Shown: one piece after another, positions 53,604-61,610 of the stretch
Layout of the letters: each line of letters opens with the position of its first letter
Numbering within the stretch: position 1 is the first letter of the stretch
Origin: JAPSGB01 sp963775185
Lineage (GTDB): Bacteria > Myxococcota_A > Polyangia > Polyangiales > Polyangiaceae
Reading direction: 5' to 3'
NCBI GenBank assembly: GCA_963775185.1
Contig: CAVZIE010000017.1
Location: 107,304 to 171,303 of the forward strand
DNA length: 64,000 bases
The notes under the pieces: generated by a model
Databases searched by the model: none
The model's input: only the letters and a program-made list of their open reading frames with translations
Told to the model about the DNA's origin: nothing
Position numbers and translations under genes: made by a program

Positions 53604-53913
53604 CAGCTGTCCCCCCGCGTGACCGCGCCAGCGGTGGAGGACTCGGACAACTCGGTGATGCCCGTGCCCCTCTCGTCCTCACCCCTAGGGGGAAGGATGG
53701 GCATGGGCATGGGCACGCTCGCGCCGGGCGGGTCTGGGTCAGTTCCGTCATGCTCGATGCCCGTGCCCCGCTCAACCTGCACTCCCGACGGGGTGATGGG
53801 CATGGGCATGCGCAAGCCACTGACCCTGGGGCTGGCAGCAGAGCCCTTGTCCATCGTGCCCATGCCCACGGTCTCGCCACCCCCTAGGGGGGCGACCGGA
53901 TCGGGCACGGGCA
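53551..53913. repeat. Seven GGGCAYGGGYA iteron-like sites: candidate replication origin
   Basis: Sites at 53551-53561, 53659-53669 (reverse), 53699-53715 (doubled), 53758-53768 (reverse), 53798-53808, 53857-53867 (reverse) and 53903-53913, all GGGCATGGGCA or GGGCACGGGCA (first is GGGTA). Two palindromes, CCCCTAGGGG (53682-53691) and CCCCCTAGGGGG (53880-53891), flank most of them. They lie across the 3' end of the primase-helicase gene, where the protein tail is low-complexity (VPMPMPIL, ERGTGI), and the 5' end of the polymerase. DNA-level function is therefore plausible. Confidence 0.65.
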
Positions 53914-56102
53914 AGCTCCCCGAGGCAGCGGGAGAGACGACATCACCAACCTCACCCCCGTCGGCAGAGTCCGTGACGTAGTAGGCGTGCTTGGCGTCGG
54001 TCCCCCGGTTCTCGATCTTGCCGTCGGCGAGGAGTTGCTCGATCGCCTGATTGACGATCCTCTTGTTCCCGCCGACGGCCTTGCGGATTGTGGCTAGGCC
54101 AGCTCCCTGTTCTTCATCGCGGAGCGCGGCGAGGATCTGGTTCTTCTTCTTCGCGACCGGGCTGGGCTTGGTGCGCTTGGCGTCGTTTTTCCCGTCCTCA
54201 TCATCGATTTCATCGCGTTCGAGAGCAACAAGACGCGCGCCGCCATCAGGGAGATCGTCGAGACGGAACGCAATGTCTTCAATGGCCCGGCCGTGGCGAG
54301 CCTTGATTTGGCGAATTTCGAGTGACTGGTCAGGAAGCGTCCTCGTCACGCAGTACGCGGTGTCGAACGCATCGAAGATCGCTGAGCTTCCCCTGAGCGC
54401 TTCGCGTCGGTCACCGTCGTTGGCGCGTTTCTTGGAGTGGGCGATCAGGATAAATGTTGTGCGGAACCTTTCGGCAACTCCGCGGAGTCGGTCAATTGGC
54501 TCACGAATTCGGGAATCGTTCTCGTCGATGCCCGATGCCGCGGCCTTCAACGAGTCGATAACGATCACGTCGAACTCCAAAGCGTAGCGCTCCAACAGCG
54601 GCCAGAAGGCTTCGGAGGTCATCGAAAGCTGCGACATGCATTCGATGGCGACGGAATCGCTATCGACCGCAGCACCACGGCCTTGGCGCAGCTTCTGGAG
54701 CCGCCTGCGGAGCTCATAGCTGCCGTTTTCCCAGTCGAGAAACAGTGTCTTGCCCTTCTCCGTCGGGAATCCAAGCCATGGGTCTCCCAGTGCCCGAGCC
54801 AGCATCAGGTCGATGGCGAGCCAGCTCTTGCAACTGTCGCCGTAGCCGGCAACCACGTTGACGGAGCCCTGCCGGAAGCCGGCAATGGTCTTCGCTACCT
54901 CCAGGGGCGCGAAGATCTTGTCGCCCCGCATCAGCCCCGGTCTCAGCGCATCGAGGTCATCCAACGGCTGGCGCGGAAGCTCTTCCAGCTGTTCGAAAGC
55001 CGAACCGCTGCCAACACCGAGCACCAGCGATTCGTTCCAGTCCTTGCCTTGGGCGGGCTTGATCCGGACCACGCGCTGCGCCCCAGCGTTGTAGAGTTCG
55101 GCACGGATGTGTATCGATCCGCGACCCACCGGCTTCATCGGCATCGAGGCCGAGGGCGACTTCTCGTCCATCGCCCAAGCTCGCCCATGCCTTCTGCCAT
55201 GTCTGGGCGCTGGGCAAGCCGAGCACAAGCCTTTCTTGACCCTCGTCGCGGCTCAACACGCGCATGCTGAGCGCGTCCATCGCCCCCTCCGTGAACACCA
55301 GGTCGGCCGTAGGGGAATAACCGGCGATCAGCTTCTCGATGCCGTACGGGAACGCCGTCGTCCTGCCCTTGGCGAACACGTAGCGGTTGATGCCCTCGAT
55401 GTTCCCGACGGTGCGCCGCTGCAGATTCACTATGGTGCCGTCGGGCGCCCTCCAAGGGATGACGATGCGGTGCTCCTGAAACGAGAAGGTCGAGCCCGCA
55501 GACAAGCCAGCGCTGCTCCACAGATCCTCGCCGAAGTGGTCCATCAGGTAGCCCGCGAGCTCCGCCTGTACGTCACAGTCACCCGGCAACGCCGCCCAAC
55601 CATCCGCGCGGGCCACCTCGAGAATCTTGCGGCTCTCCAGGTAGCTGCTTACGTCCGCCTGCTCTTCGAGCGGGCAGAGGTGGATCAGCACATTGGCGCA
55701 GGCGGAGAACTGTTCGTCGGACAGGACAACGCGCTCGACCGCTGCCGCAACATTCTGGCCGTCGGCAATCTGCTTTGCGATCTCGAGCACGCGCGTGAAA
55801 GCAGTACCCTCAGTCGCGAGATTGCGAACTGCTGCGATCAAGTGGAGCGCGTCGCCGGAAAACGAACAGCCTTTGCAGTCGACTCCGATTGTGCTGTCCC
55901 GCCCCACAAACACGGAGCAGCTGGGGGTCCCGTCGTCGTGGCTCGGGCAGCAAACCGTGACGTTCGAACCCGGCAGGGCTGACCCGTTGTAAAGGCCGAG
56001 CGCAATGCAGAGCGCGACCGGATCAACGAGCCGTGCTTTGAGCTCTGCGGGGGTCCCGGAATTGGACTTTCCATTGTCGAAATGTGTGCTAGAAATTGCC
56101 AT
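53603..56102 (-). CDS. Fused primase-helicase (T7 gp4-like layout), one frameshift
   Basis: N-terminal primase from ATG 56102: zinc finger CCPSHDDGTPSC with later DCKGC, then TOPRIM (LVFTEGAMDALSM; LGLDADEAG). The frame breaks near 55125 in a GGG run and resumes RGSIHIRAELYNAGAQRVVR, IKPAQGKDWNESL, the end of TOPRIM. A RecA-like ATPase follows: Walker A region VVAGYGDSCKSWLAIDL, Walker B DVIVIDSLKAAASG, and FILIAHSKKRANDGDRREAL. With one base removed it is one ~830-residue protein, primase then helicase. The canonical Walker A Gly before Lys is Cys here (DSCKS). The C-terminal ~110 residues are low-complexity, where iteron-like repeats lie. It replicates the element with the neighbouring polymerase. 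Confidence 0.82.
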
Positions 56103-56154
56103 TGCTACCTCGATGAACGGCGCCGCCTCTGCCAGGGGGTTCGGCGCCGTTCGG

Positions 56155-56358
56155 CTACCTGTCTTCGTCCGGCGCTGGCGCCGCGGTGGTCTCCAAGAGC
56201 CCGGCCCGCACTAGAACCAGCCGTGCTCGCCTCCCGGCCATCCCGCGAACGGGCTGGCCAAGGAGGATCTTGCGAAGGCTGCGCGGGTCGACGTCGGCCT
56301 CAACTGAAAGGCGACGAAGCACCGCGGTGTCAGGGAGATCCCACGCTGTTCTCTTCAT
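56155..56358 (-). CDS. Small HTH-type protein upstream of primase
   Basis: 67 residues from ATG 56358. Sequence LRRLSVEADVDPRSLRKILL followed by GQPVRGMAGRRARLVLVRAG resembles a compact helix-turn-helix of excisionase/AlpA type, charged with Arg and Asp. It lies 52 bp upstream of the primase-helicase on the same strand, so it may regulate replication genes or act in excision. Family not firmly recognised. Confidence 0.6.
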   Translation of the reverse strand: MKRTAWDLPDTAVLRRLSVEADVDPRSLRKILLGQPVRGMAGRRARLVLVRAGLLETTAAPAPDEDR

Positions 56359-56407
56359 GTCGCCACTGAGCTTGTGGCGTCGCCGAAGATAGGCTTGCGC
56401 GGATTAT

Positions 56408-57199
56408 TTAGGAGCGAGGCCGTCCGCGTCTGGGCATCGGAATTTCCGGGTGTTCGGACGATGCTCGAGCAGGGATATCCGCTGAAGGCTCACCGTGCGT
56501 CTTCCGCGCCTTTCGAACCTTCAACACGACGCGGTTGAAGAGCACTGACGTGAGCGTGCCGTTGGACGCGTCGTCGTCGGTGATCCGCACGGTCATGCGG
56601 TCCAAGATGACGACGACGGAGGCGAGCTCGGCATCGGACAGAACCACCGTTTTGTGGCGGCGACGCGTGGAAGAGCCGGGAGTCAGCTCCCAACCCTCGC
56701 CGCCAACGTCGATGTAGCCGATCTCGAAGTTCGCTACGGCGTATGCAATGATGTCCGTGACGACCGACATCCGGCCGTACGACGCGTTGGACCGTCTTGA
56801 ATCCCGTAGCGAGTAGGGCTCGTTTCGAGCACTGGAGACATGAAAGGCCAGCTCCCGAGCCACCGGTGATAGTCGGAAGAAGGCATCCAGGTTGCCCATT
56901 GGCTCGCGTGGATCTACCCCTTGTTCACGTAGGAATGCCTCGCACTGTCGCCGAGCTTTGACGGGCGCCTGACCGAACGCATGTGCCAACTTCCGCGCCT
57001 TGGCGTCGAGTTGACGGGCTGCGTTGAAGCACTCCACCCAGGCTTCCCGAAAGTCCTCGGGAGCGGGCTGGCCGAAGCACGCCTCGAACTTCTCGTGGGC
57101 CAAGGCGCGCACCGCACTCCTCGCTGCTCTCTGGCTGGGCCACGCGGGACGGACCGGATACGCGCGAGGCCTTGCACGATGTTGACGGCTTGCAGCCAT
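56408..57199 (-). CDS. Hypothetical element protein
   Basis: 263 residues from ATG 57199; the frame is open further upstream but composition changes there. The N-terminal ~130 residues are helical (KFEACFGQPAPEDFREAWVE, QLDAKARKLAHAFGQ) and later sequence contains EIGYIDVGGEGWELTPGSS and a basic, proline-containing end. No recognised domain. Divergent from the next gene with ~120 bp between starts, where promoters for both operons must lie (an AT-rich stretch ATTACTGCGAATATTGGTTG at 57298-57317). Confidence 0.55.
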   Translation of the reverse strand: MAASRQHRARPRAYPVRPAWPSQRAARSAVRALAHEKFEACFGQPAPEDFREAWVECFNAARQLDAKARKLAHAFGQAPVKARRQCEAFLREQGVDPREPMGNLDAFFRLSPVARELAFHVSSARNEPYSLRDSRRSNASYGRMSVVTDIIAYAVANFEIGYIDVGGEGWELTPGSSTRRRHKTVVLSDAELASVVVILDRMTVRITDDDASNGTLTSVLFNRVVLKVRKARKTHGEPSADIPARASSEHPEIPMPRRGRPRS

Positions 57200-57317
57200 G
57201 GTGTGTGCACGATGCTTGTACTCGGCGCCGGTCGGAGCATGCAAGCGTCCGGGCGCTTCCGGGTGGAGCGAGCCTCGGAGCTTTCCATCGGCTCGAATTA
57301 CTGCGAATATTGGTTGG

Positions 57318-57746
57318 ATGAGTCGCGCAAAGATCGCGGTCGCCCAGCATGGAGCGCGCAGCGCGGGCTTGGGCACGATCGTGCACGCCGCGGGCGTGGG
57401 CGGAGATCCAGGTGGCCTCGATGTGCGCCAACCCGACATCGCGAAGGGGACGGTGCCGGAAACCAGACGAAACGAGCACCCGGAAGAAGACGTGCTGCGC
57501 GCCCTCATCGCCGCCGAGCAACCCATCATCGATGAGCTGAACATGGCGAAGGCGCAGCTGACAGCGAAGGTCCTCGAGACCCTGAACGACCCGCGTCGCG
57601 CGCTCCTGGTCAGCAAGGTCCTGCGCGAGGTGGTCGCCTCCAGCACCGCGATCAGTCGGCGCATCGAGAACGTCGCCACCGCACTGGCGAGCCTCCGCGT
57701 GCAGCGGCAAATGCTCGCACAGCACCGAGGACCAGATGGAGCTTGA
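57318..57746 (+). CDS. Hypothetical coiled-coil protein
   Basis: 142 residues from ATG 57318 (MSRAKIAVAQHGARSAGLGT). The second half is a long amphipathic helix (EQPIIDELNMAKAQLTAKVL, LREVVASSTAISRRIENVAT), probably a coiled coil. First of three overlapping plus-strand genes (11-bp then 4-bp overlaps), so translated together. No known family. Confidence 0.6.
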   Translation: MSRAKIAVAQHGARSAGLGTIVHAAGVGGDPGGLDVRQPDIAKGTVPETRRNEHPEEDVLRALIAAEQPIIDELNMAKAQLTAKVLETLNDPRRALLVSKVLREVVASSTAISRRIENVATALASLRVQRQMLAQHRGPDGA

Positions 57747-58722
57747 GGCGCGCTTCGCTCGGTTCGGGGAGGTCCGACGCGGTGACGTCCGCGCTGCCCT
57801 TGGCGACGACTACGAGACGTCCAGCACGGTGAATGTCCTGGCGCTGGCGCGTCCCGGTCAGATGCCTTCCGCTGGCGTGATCGAGCTCGGCTGGGCATGC
57901 AGCGGGCGCGGTCGGCAGCGGATGCTCATCTGTCCGGTCTGTGCGCAGGGAAGAAGAACGCTCCACACCGATGGCCGTGGAGGCTTCGGCTGCGCGGGCT
58001 GCGTGCGGCGGCGCACGCGTCACCAGACGGAGAAGCGGACGGTCCGCTACCGGGACCTCGGCGGTCGGGAAGAAGACCGGCTACTCCGGCTGCTTCGCCA
58101 CCGCACAGGCCCGGACGCGCTCAGCGTGCCGAGCGCCTTGCTCGAGCAACTCGTACAAGGAGATGTCGCTCGGCTCCGCGCCTCGAGCCGATGGTGCTGG
58201 CCGCGCTGGCCGTTGCCTGCGGGAGCGAACGATGAGGAGCAGGAAGCGGGCGGTCGCGCTAGTGCAACCAGGTCCGGCAGTAGAAGAGCGCGCTGGTGCG
58301 CCGGCTTCAGCCGAGTCGCCCCCGTTGCCACCAAGCGCGCGCTCGCCACCGCGGTCAACCAACTGCGCGATGCGCGTCATCTTGGAGCGCTGGCCGAGGC
58401 CATGGCCGGACACATCATCGCGAACTTCACCGACGCCGCGGGTGGCGGCACCAAGTATTTGATCGAGACGAGCGAGGGCACGACCGAGGTGCCCAGCGTG
58501 ACCGCAGTCCTCGAGCTCCGGGCGCTGCTTGTTCAAGTAGCAGATGTCGCTCGCGCCCGTATCGACCAGCTTCTTGTTGGCGGACCCGATGCCGTGGGCC
58601 CGATCAAGCTCGAGCACGAGCTGTTCGCCGCCGACGAGGACACGGACGAAGCGCAGGACTGGTCGGCCCGTGCTGTCCCGAAATGGCAGCGCGACGCCAC
58701 TACCAAGGAGCCGCAGGGATGA
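57736..58722 (+). CDS. Zinc-ribbon hypothetical protein, possibly frameshifted mid-gene
   Basis: 328 residues. N-terminal zinc ribbon CPVCAQGRRTLHTDGRGGFG, then CAGC. The middle (~130-200) is arginine-rich and looks like wrong frame (ARLRASSRWCWPRWPLP, TRSGSRRARWCAGFS). The C-terminal part (KRALATAVNQLRDARHLGAL, AHIIANF-like helix, KLEHELFAADEDTDEAQDW) looks coding. Two compensating indels may explain this. Overlaps the next gene by 4 bp (ATGA). Confidence 0.5.
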   Translation: MELEARFARFGEVRRGDVRAALGDDYETSSTVNVLALARPGQMPSAGVIELGWACSGRGRQRMLICPVCAQGRRTLHTDGRGGFGCAGCVRRRTRHQTEKRTVRYRDLGGREEDRLLRLLRHRTGPDALSVPSALLEQLVQGDVARLRASSRWCWPRWPLPAGANDEEQEAGGRASATRSGSRRARWCAGFSRVAPVATKRALATAVNQLRDARHLGALAEAMAGHIIANFTDAAGGGTKYLIETSEGTTEVPSVTAVLELRALLVQVADVARARIDQLLVGGPDAVGPIKLEHELFAADEDTDEAQDWSARAVPKWQRDATTKEPQG

Positions 58723-59009
58723 GACCCAAGAAGAACAAGCCGCGCGGAGCCCAGCCGTGCATGACCACCGTCGGCGACGTGATGGACGACATCGAGCACG
58801 CCAAGCACCGGGCGCGGCTGCTGATGTCGCTGGTTCAACTGCTCGATGAGTTCGTGGGCCGAGACCCAGGACGGAAGCTGCTGGTGGGCAGCTGGGTGCC
58901 GGCGCGTGCCGACGTCGTCGCGGAGCTCAGGAGCGAGCTGGTCGTGGAGGCCACGGTCGCCAAGCAGCAGTACCAGCAGAAGCTCGCGACGGCGGTACCC
59001 TTGCGGTAG
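58719..59009 (+). CDS. Small hypothetical protein
   Basis: 96 residues from ATG 58719 (MRPKKNKPRGAQPCMTTVGD), helical: DIEHAKHRARLLMSLVQLLD, then KLLVGSWVPARADVVAELRS. The last helix (KQQYQQKLATAV) is polar. Last gene of the three-gene plus-strand operon. Function unknown. Confidence 0.6.
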   Translation: MRPKKNKPRGAQPCMTTVGDVMDDIEHAKHRARLLMSLVQLLDEFVGRDPGRKLLVGSWVPARADVVAELRSELVVEATVAKQQYQQKLATAVPLR

Positions 59010-59224
59010 GCGCCCGCGTGCGGCTCATGCCGGTTGTACTGCTCTCCTGTGGCGGCCGGATCTTTTCGCCCCTGGGATGCCGCCTTGCGCAGGGGCGGTT
59101 TGCGCCTGCGCGCGGCGCTGGTCGCACGCGCGGGCGAGACGAGTGCTGTGCTGCTCTTCCCATGTTCTGGGGTGGTGGCGGTTCATGGGACGGATGCTCT
59201 TCTTCTTCCGGTTTTGCTCTGCGC
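59010..59224. other. Intergenic, no gene seen
   Basis: About 215 bp after the three-gene operon; only arginine-rich frames, nothing convincing. It precedes the direct-repeat cluster. Confidence 0.4.
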
Positions 59225-59625
59225 GTGGGGCCGGCCAATCACCCACACGAGTCGCGGGCTCGTTCCGTCGGATCTTGACAGACCTCTGGTCTGTCAAGTC
59301 ACCGAATCCGCGCGCCACGAGTTTCTGAGCCTGCTTGTAGGCGTCGCCGATCCCCAGGAAGTCGCAGATCTTGCTCTGCTCGTGGGCCTTCCGGCCGATC
59401 ACCCACACGAGCCGCGGGCTCGTTCCGCCAATCTTGACGACCCTCTGGGTCGCCAAGTCCCGATCCGCGCGCCTGGAGTTCGGCCGATCACCCACACGAG
59501 TCGCTGTCTCTTCCGCCAATCTTGACGACCCTCTGGGTCGCACAAGTCCCCCGAATCCGCGCTCCTGGAGTTTTCGGGCTTGAGCCCCTACACCGCTAAG
59601 GAAGTCGCAGACCGAGCGCATGACC
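59225..59625 (-). repeat. Three diverged copies of a ~90-bp direct repeat, decayed coding segments
   Basis: Conserved string CCGATCACCCACACGAG at 59395, 59480 and (as CCAATCACCC) near 59236, each followed by CGTTCCGCCAATCTTGACGA-like sequence and CTCTGGGTCG. On the minus strand the best copy reads KICDFLGIGDAYKQAQKLVA, RGFGDL and VVKIGGTSPRLVWVIGRKAH. The pieces are out of frame with each other and no start or stop is shared. Looks like partial duplications of one small gene. Confidence 0.7.
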
Positions 59626-60290
59626 AGCTTGTGGGGACATGGGTGCCGGTGCGTCCCGATGTGCTCGCGGAGTGAATAGGCCAGCTATTAGTTGAGGCCA
59701 GCATTGCCAAGCAACCGAACCTGCAGAGGCTGGGACAGCTGTAGCCTCGCGGTAGTGCGCCTGGGTGCGGTCGGAGCAGCCGGAACCTGCCCCCCGCGAC
59801 GTGCCAAGTCGCGTCCGCTGGCAGCGGGGGCGGGTTCGCGTCAGTCTGCTTGGCGAGCTTCTTCGCCTCGCTGATGGACGAGATGTAGCTCTTCATCCGT
59901 TCGGTGATGGCCAGAGCCAGCGGCTCCAGGTACGCGGCCGCCTCCATCCGCACCGCGCGAGGCGCGCGAGCGAGCGCGCTCGGCTTCGACTCCTCGAGTT
60001 CGCGTAGCTCGCGGACCAGCACCTCGACGACTTCGTGCCGGGCCTGGTGGCTCCAGTACGCCCATGTTCCAGGTGACGACGCGCTGCCCGGCGAGTACAT
60101 CAATCACCTCCGGGTCGGTCTTGTTGTGCCGCCCGGCTTCGCTCCCCGGGACCGGCGGCACCTGCCCAGCCAGCGTGTGTTGATTCAGCTCGGGGTGCGG
60201 CAGTTCTTCCAGCCCGACGAGGACATGCGGGCGGCCGTGGCCCTCGTCGACCAGCCGCTCGCGCGCGAGTTCGTCGAGACGCTCGTCACG
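59588..60290 (-). pseudogene. Coding-like remnant in two frames
   Basis: Minus-strand coding-like sequence: ERLDELARERLVDEGHGRPH, VLVGLEELPHPELNQH and PEVIDVLAGQRVVTW in one frame, then WAYWSHQARHEVVEVLVREL, EAAAYLEPLALAITERMKSY and EAKKLAKQTDANPPPL in another. A one-base shift near 60070 would join them. The start near 60290 has no clear ATG. No known family. Confidence 0.35.
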
Positions 60291-60299
60291 GCAAGGGCG

Positions 60300-60790
60300 C
60301 TACGACCGCTGGCTTGCGCACGCGCTCGAGAAGAGGGGCTCGCCGGTCACGGAGCGCGCGCTCCGCCTCTACCGGCAGTACTACTTCAACATCGAGGCGC
60401 TCGATCAGCTCGAGTTGGCCGCGTTCCTGGCACGCCGCCGAGGAGAAGATGTAGCCGTTGTCGAGGACCCCCGTGCCCGCGCCGCCCGAGGGCGCGAGAG
60501 CGGGGTCGCGCTACTCATGGAGATGTTGCGGGCCGGCCAGATGCCGTGCGGTGTTCAGCTCCCGCGGCTGCTCGAAGCCGCGCGGATGGCGGCGGCGGCC
60601 GGCGTGGTCGATGCGGGGCTGCGGGGGGACGCCCAGAAGGCGCTGGCTTTCTCCACGTGGTCCGCGACCTGTCCGAGGTGCTCGTCCAGTTCGGTGACCC
60701 CGGGCGAGATTTGCAGGACGAGCTGAGGACGTTGATGCTCGCGACCGACGACACGCCGGTGCCGCACGTCTCGCAGCTGGGCGGCTCCGG
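60300..60790 (+). pseudogene. Coding-like remnant in two frames, plus strand
   Basis: RYDRWLAHALEKRGSPVTER, ALRLYRQYYFNIEALDQLEL, AAFLARRRGEDVAVVEDPRA and MEMLRAGQMPCGVQLPRLLE in one frame, then HVVRDLSEVLVQFGDPGRDL, QDELRTLMLATDDTPVPHVS in another. A frame break near 60650 separates them. It is convergent with the basic protein gene at 60791. No recognised family; start unclear. Confidence 0.4.
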
Positions 60791-61132
60791 CTACACAACG
60801 GACTTGCTCGCCGCGGCGAGCGACGACAAGCACGGGAGCCTTCGTAGGCAGAGCTTCTCGCCACACGGCGAGAGGCCGACCCTCGCCGGGCCGACCAAGC
60901 CCGTCGAGCCGACGTCGAACCCAGTCGACGTCAGCTTCCCGGTCTTGGCGTTCCGCCCCCCCCGAGTGTACGTGGAGAAGCCACGCCCAGGGGGAGTCGG
61001 GGCGGCGGCCTTCTTCGCTTTCCTTCGAGCCTTCTTCTTCCTGGCTTTCTTTCGGGGCGGCGCGGGTGCGACCCGAGCCGAGCGCTTGTTCGCCTTCTTC
61101 GCGGTTCGCGTCGTGATCTTCTTCGCCGCCAT
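60791..61132 (-). CDS. Basic Lys/Ala-rich protein, histone H1-like
   Basis: 113 residues from ATG 61132. The first half is a highly basic, low-complexity run of Lys, Ala, Arg and Pro (MAAKKITTRTAKKANKRSAR, then PPRKKARKKKARRKAKKAAA) like the tails of bacterial histone H1-like nucleoid proteins. The second half (GRGFSTYTRGGRNAKTGKLT) is short and unassigned. Likely binds DNA non-specifically; in a mobile element this could be a nucleoid or silencing factor. The gene before it on this strand ends ~28 bp upstream. Confidence 0.6.
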   Translation of the reverse strand: MAAKKITTRTAKKANKRSARVAPAPPRKKARKKKARRKAKKAAAPTPPGRGFSTYTRGGRNAKTGKLTSTGFDVGSTGLVGPARVGLSPCGEKLCLRRLPCLSSLAAASKSVV

Positions 61133-61160
61133 CTCTCTCACCTCGTGATTCGCGACCAGC

Positions 61161-61416
61161 TCATGCTGCCTCGACGCCTTTGACTTGTTCTGCGGCCCGC
61201 CACAACTCCGCGCCGGCCCGGCGTACATCCATCGCGATGGCCACAATCGCTTCGAGGGCATGGTAGACGCGCGATGCCTGCTCGCGCGCCTTTGATCCTC
61301 TCTGAATCACTGGCGGGACGAATCACGTCCAGCAAGCACGTCAGCGCATCCCGGTACCTCTTCTCCGCCTCTTCGAGGCGAGCCCACGAGTCGATGTACC
61401 TGAGTGCGAGCTTCAT
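61161..61416 (-). CDS. Small helical hypothetical protein, one frameshift
   Basis: From ATG 61416: MKLALRYIDSWARLEEAEKR, YRDALTCLLDVIRPASDSER, then after an AAA run near 61292 the frame changes to KAREQASRVYHALEAIVAIA, MDVRRAGAELWRAAEQVKGV, stop at 61161. Removing one A joins them into ~84 residues, mostly helical. No known domain. Upstream (61430-61540) there is a further short coding-like frame (RQWGDAIVVAQPSGWVVYVP) too uncertain to call. Confidence 0.5.
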
Positions 61417-61610
61417 CTTCTGCCGGCTCTAGCTTGGTTGCCACGTCAGCGATTCGGAAGTCTGGAACGTACACGACCCATCCGGACGGCTGCGCGACGA
61501 CAATTGCATCTCCCCACTGACGACAACTACATCGCCCCATCCTTGGAGGCGTGACTCGGCGGCCGGATGGCCGGCCCTCCACCGATGGAGAGGCAGGCCA
61601 ATTGCGACCG

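Noticed and set aside
59904..61148. Long plus-strand frame of 414 residues
   Set aside because: Mixture of short coding-like pieces from two strands and frames; the end is antisense to the basic Lys/Ala-rich gene.
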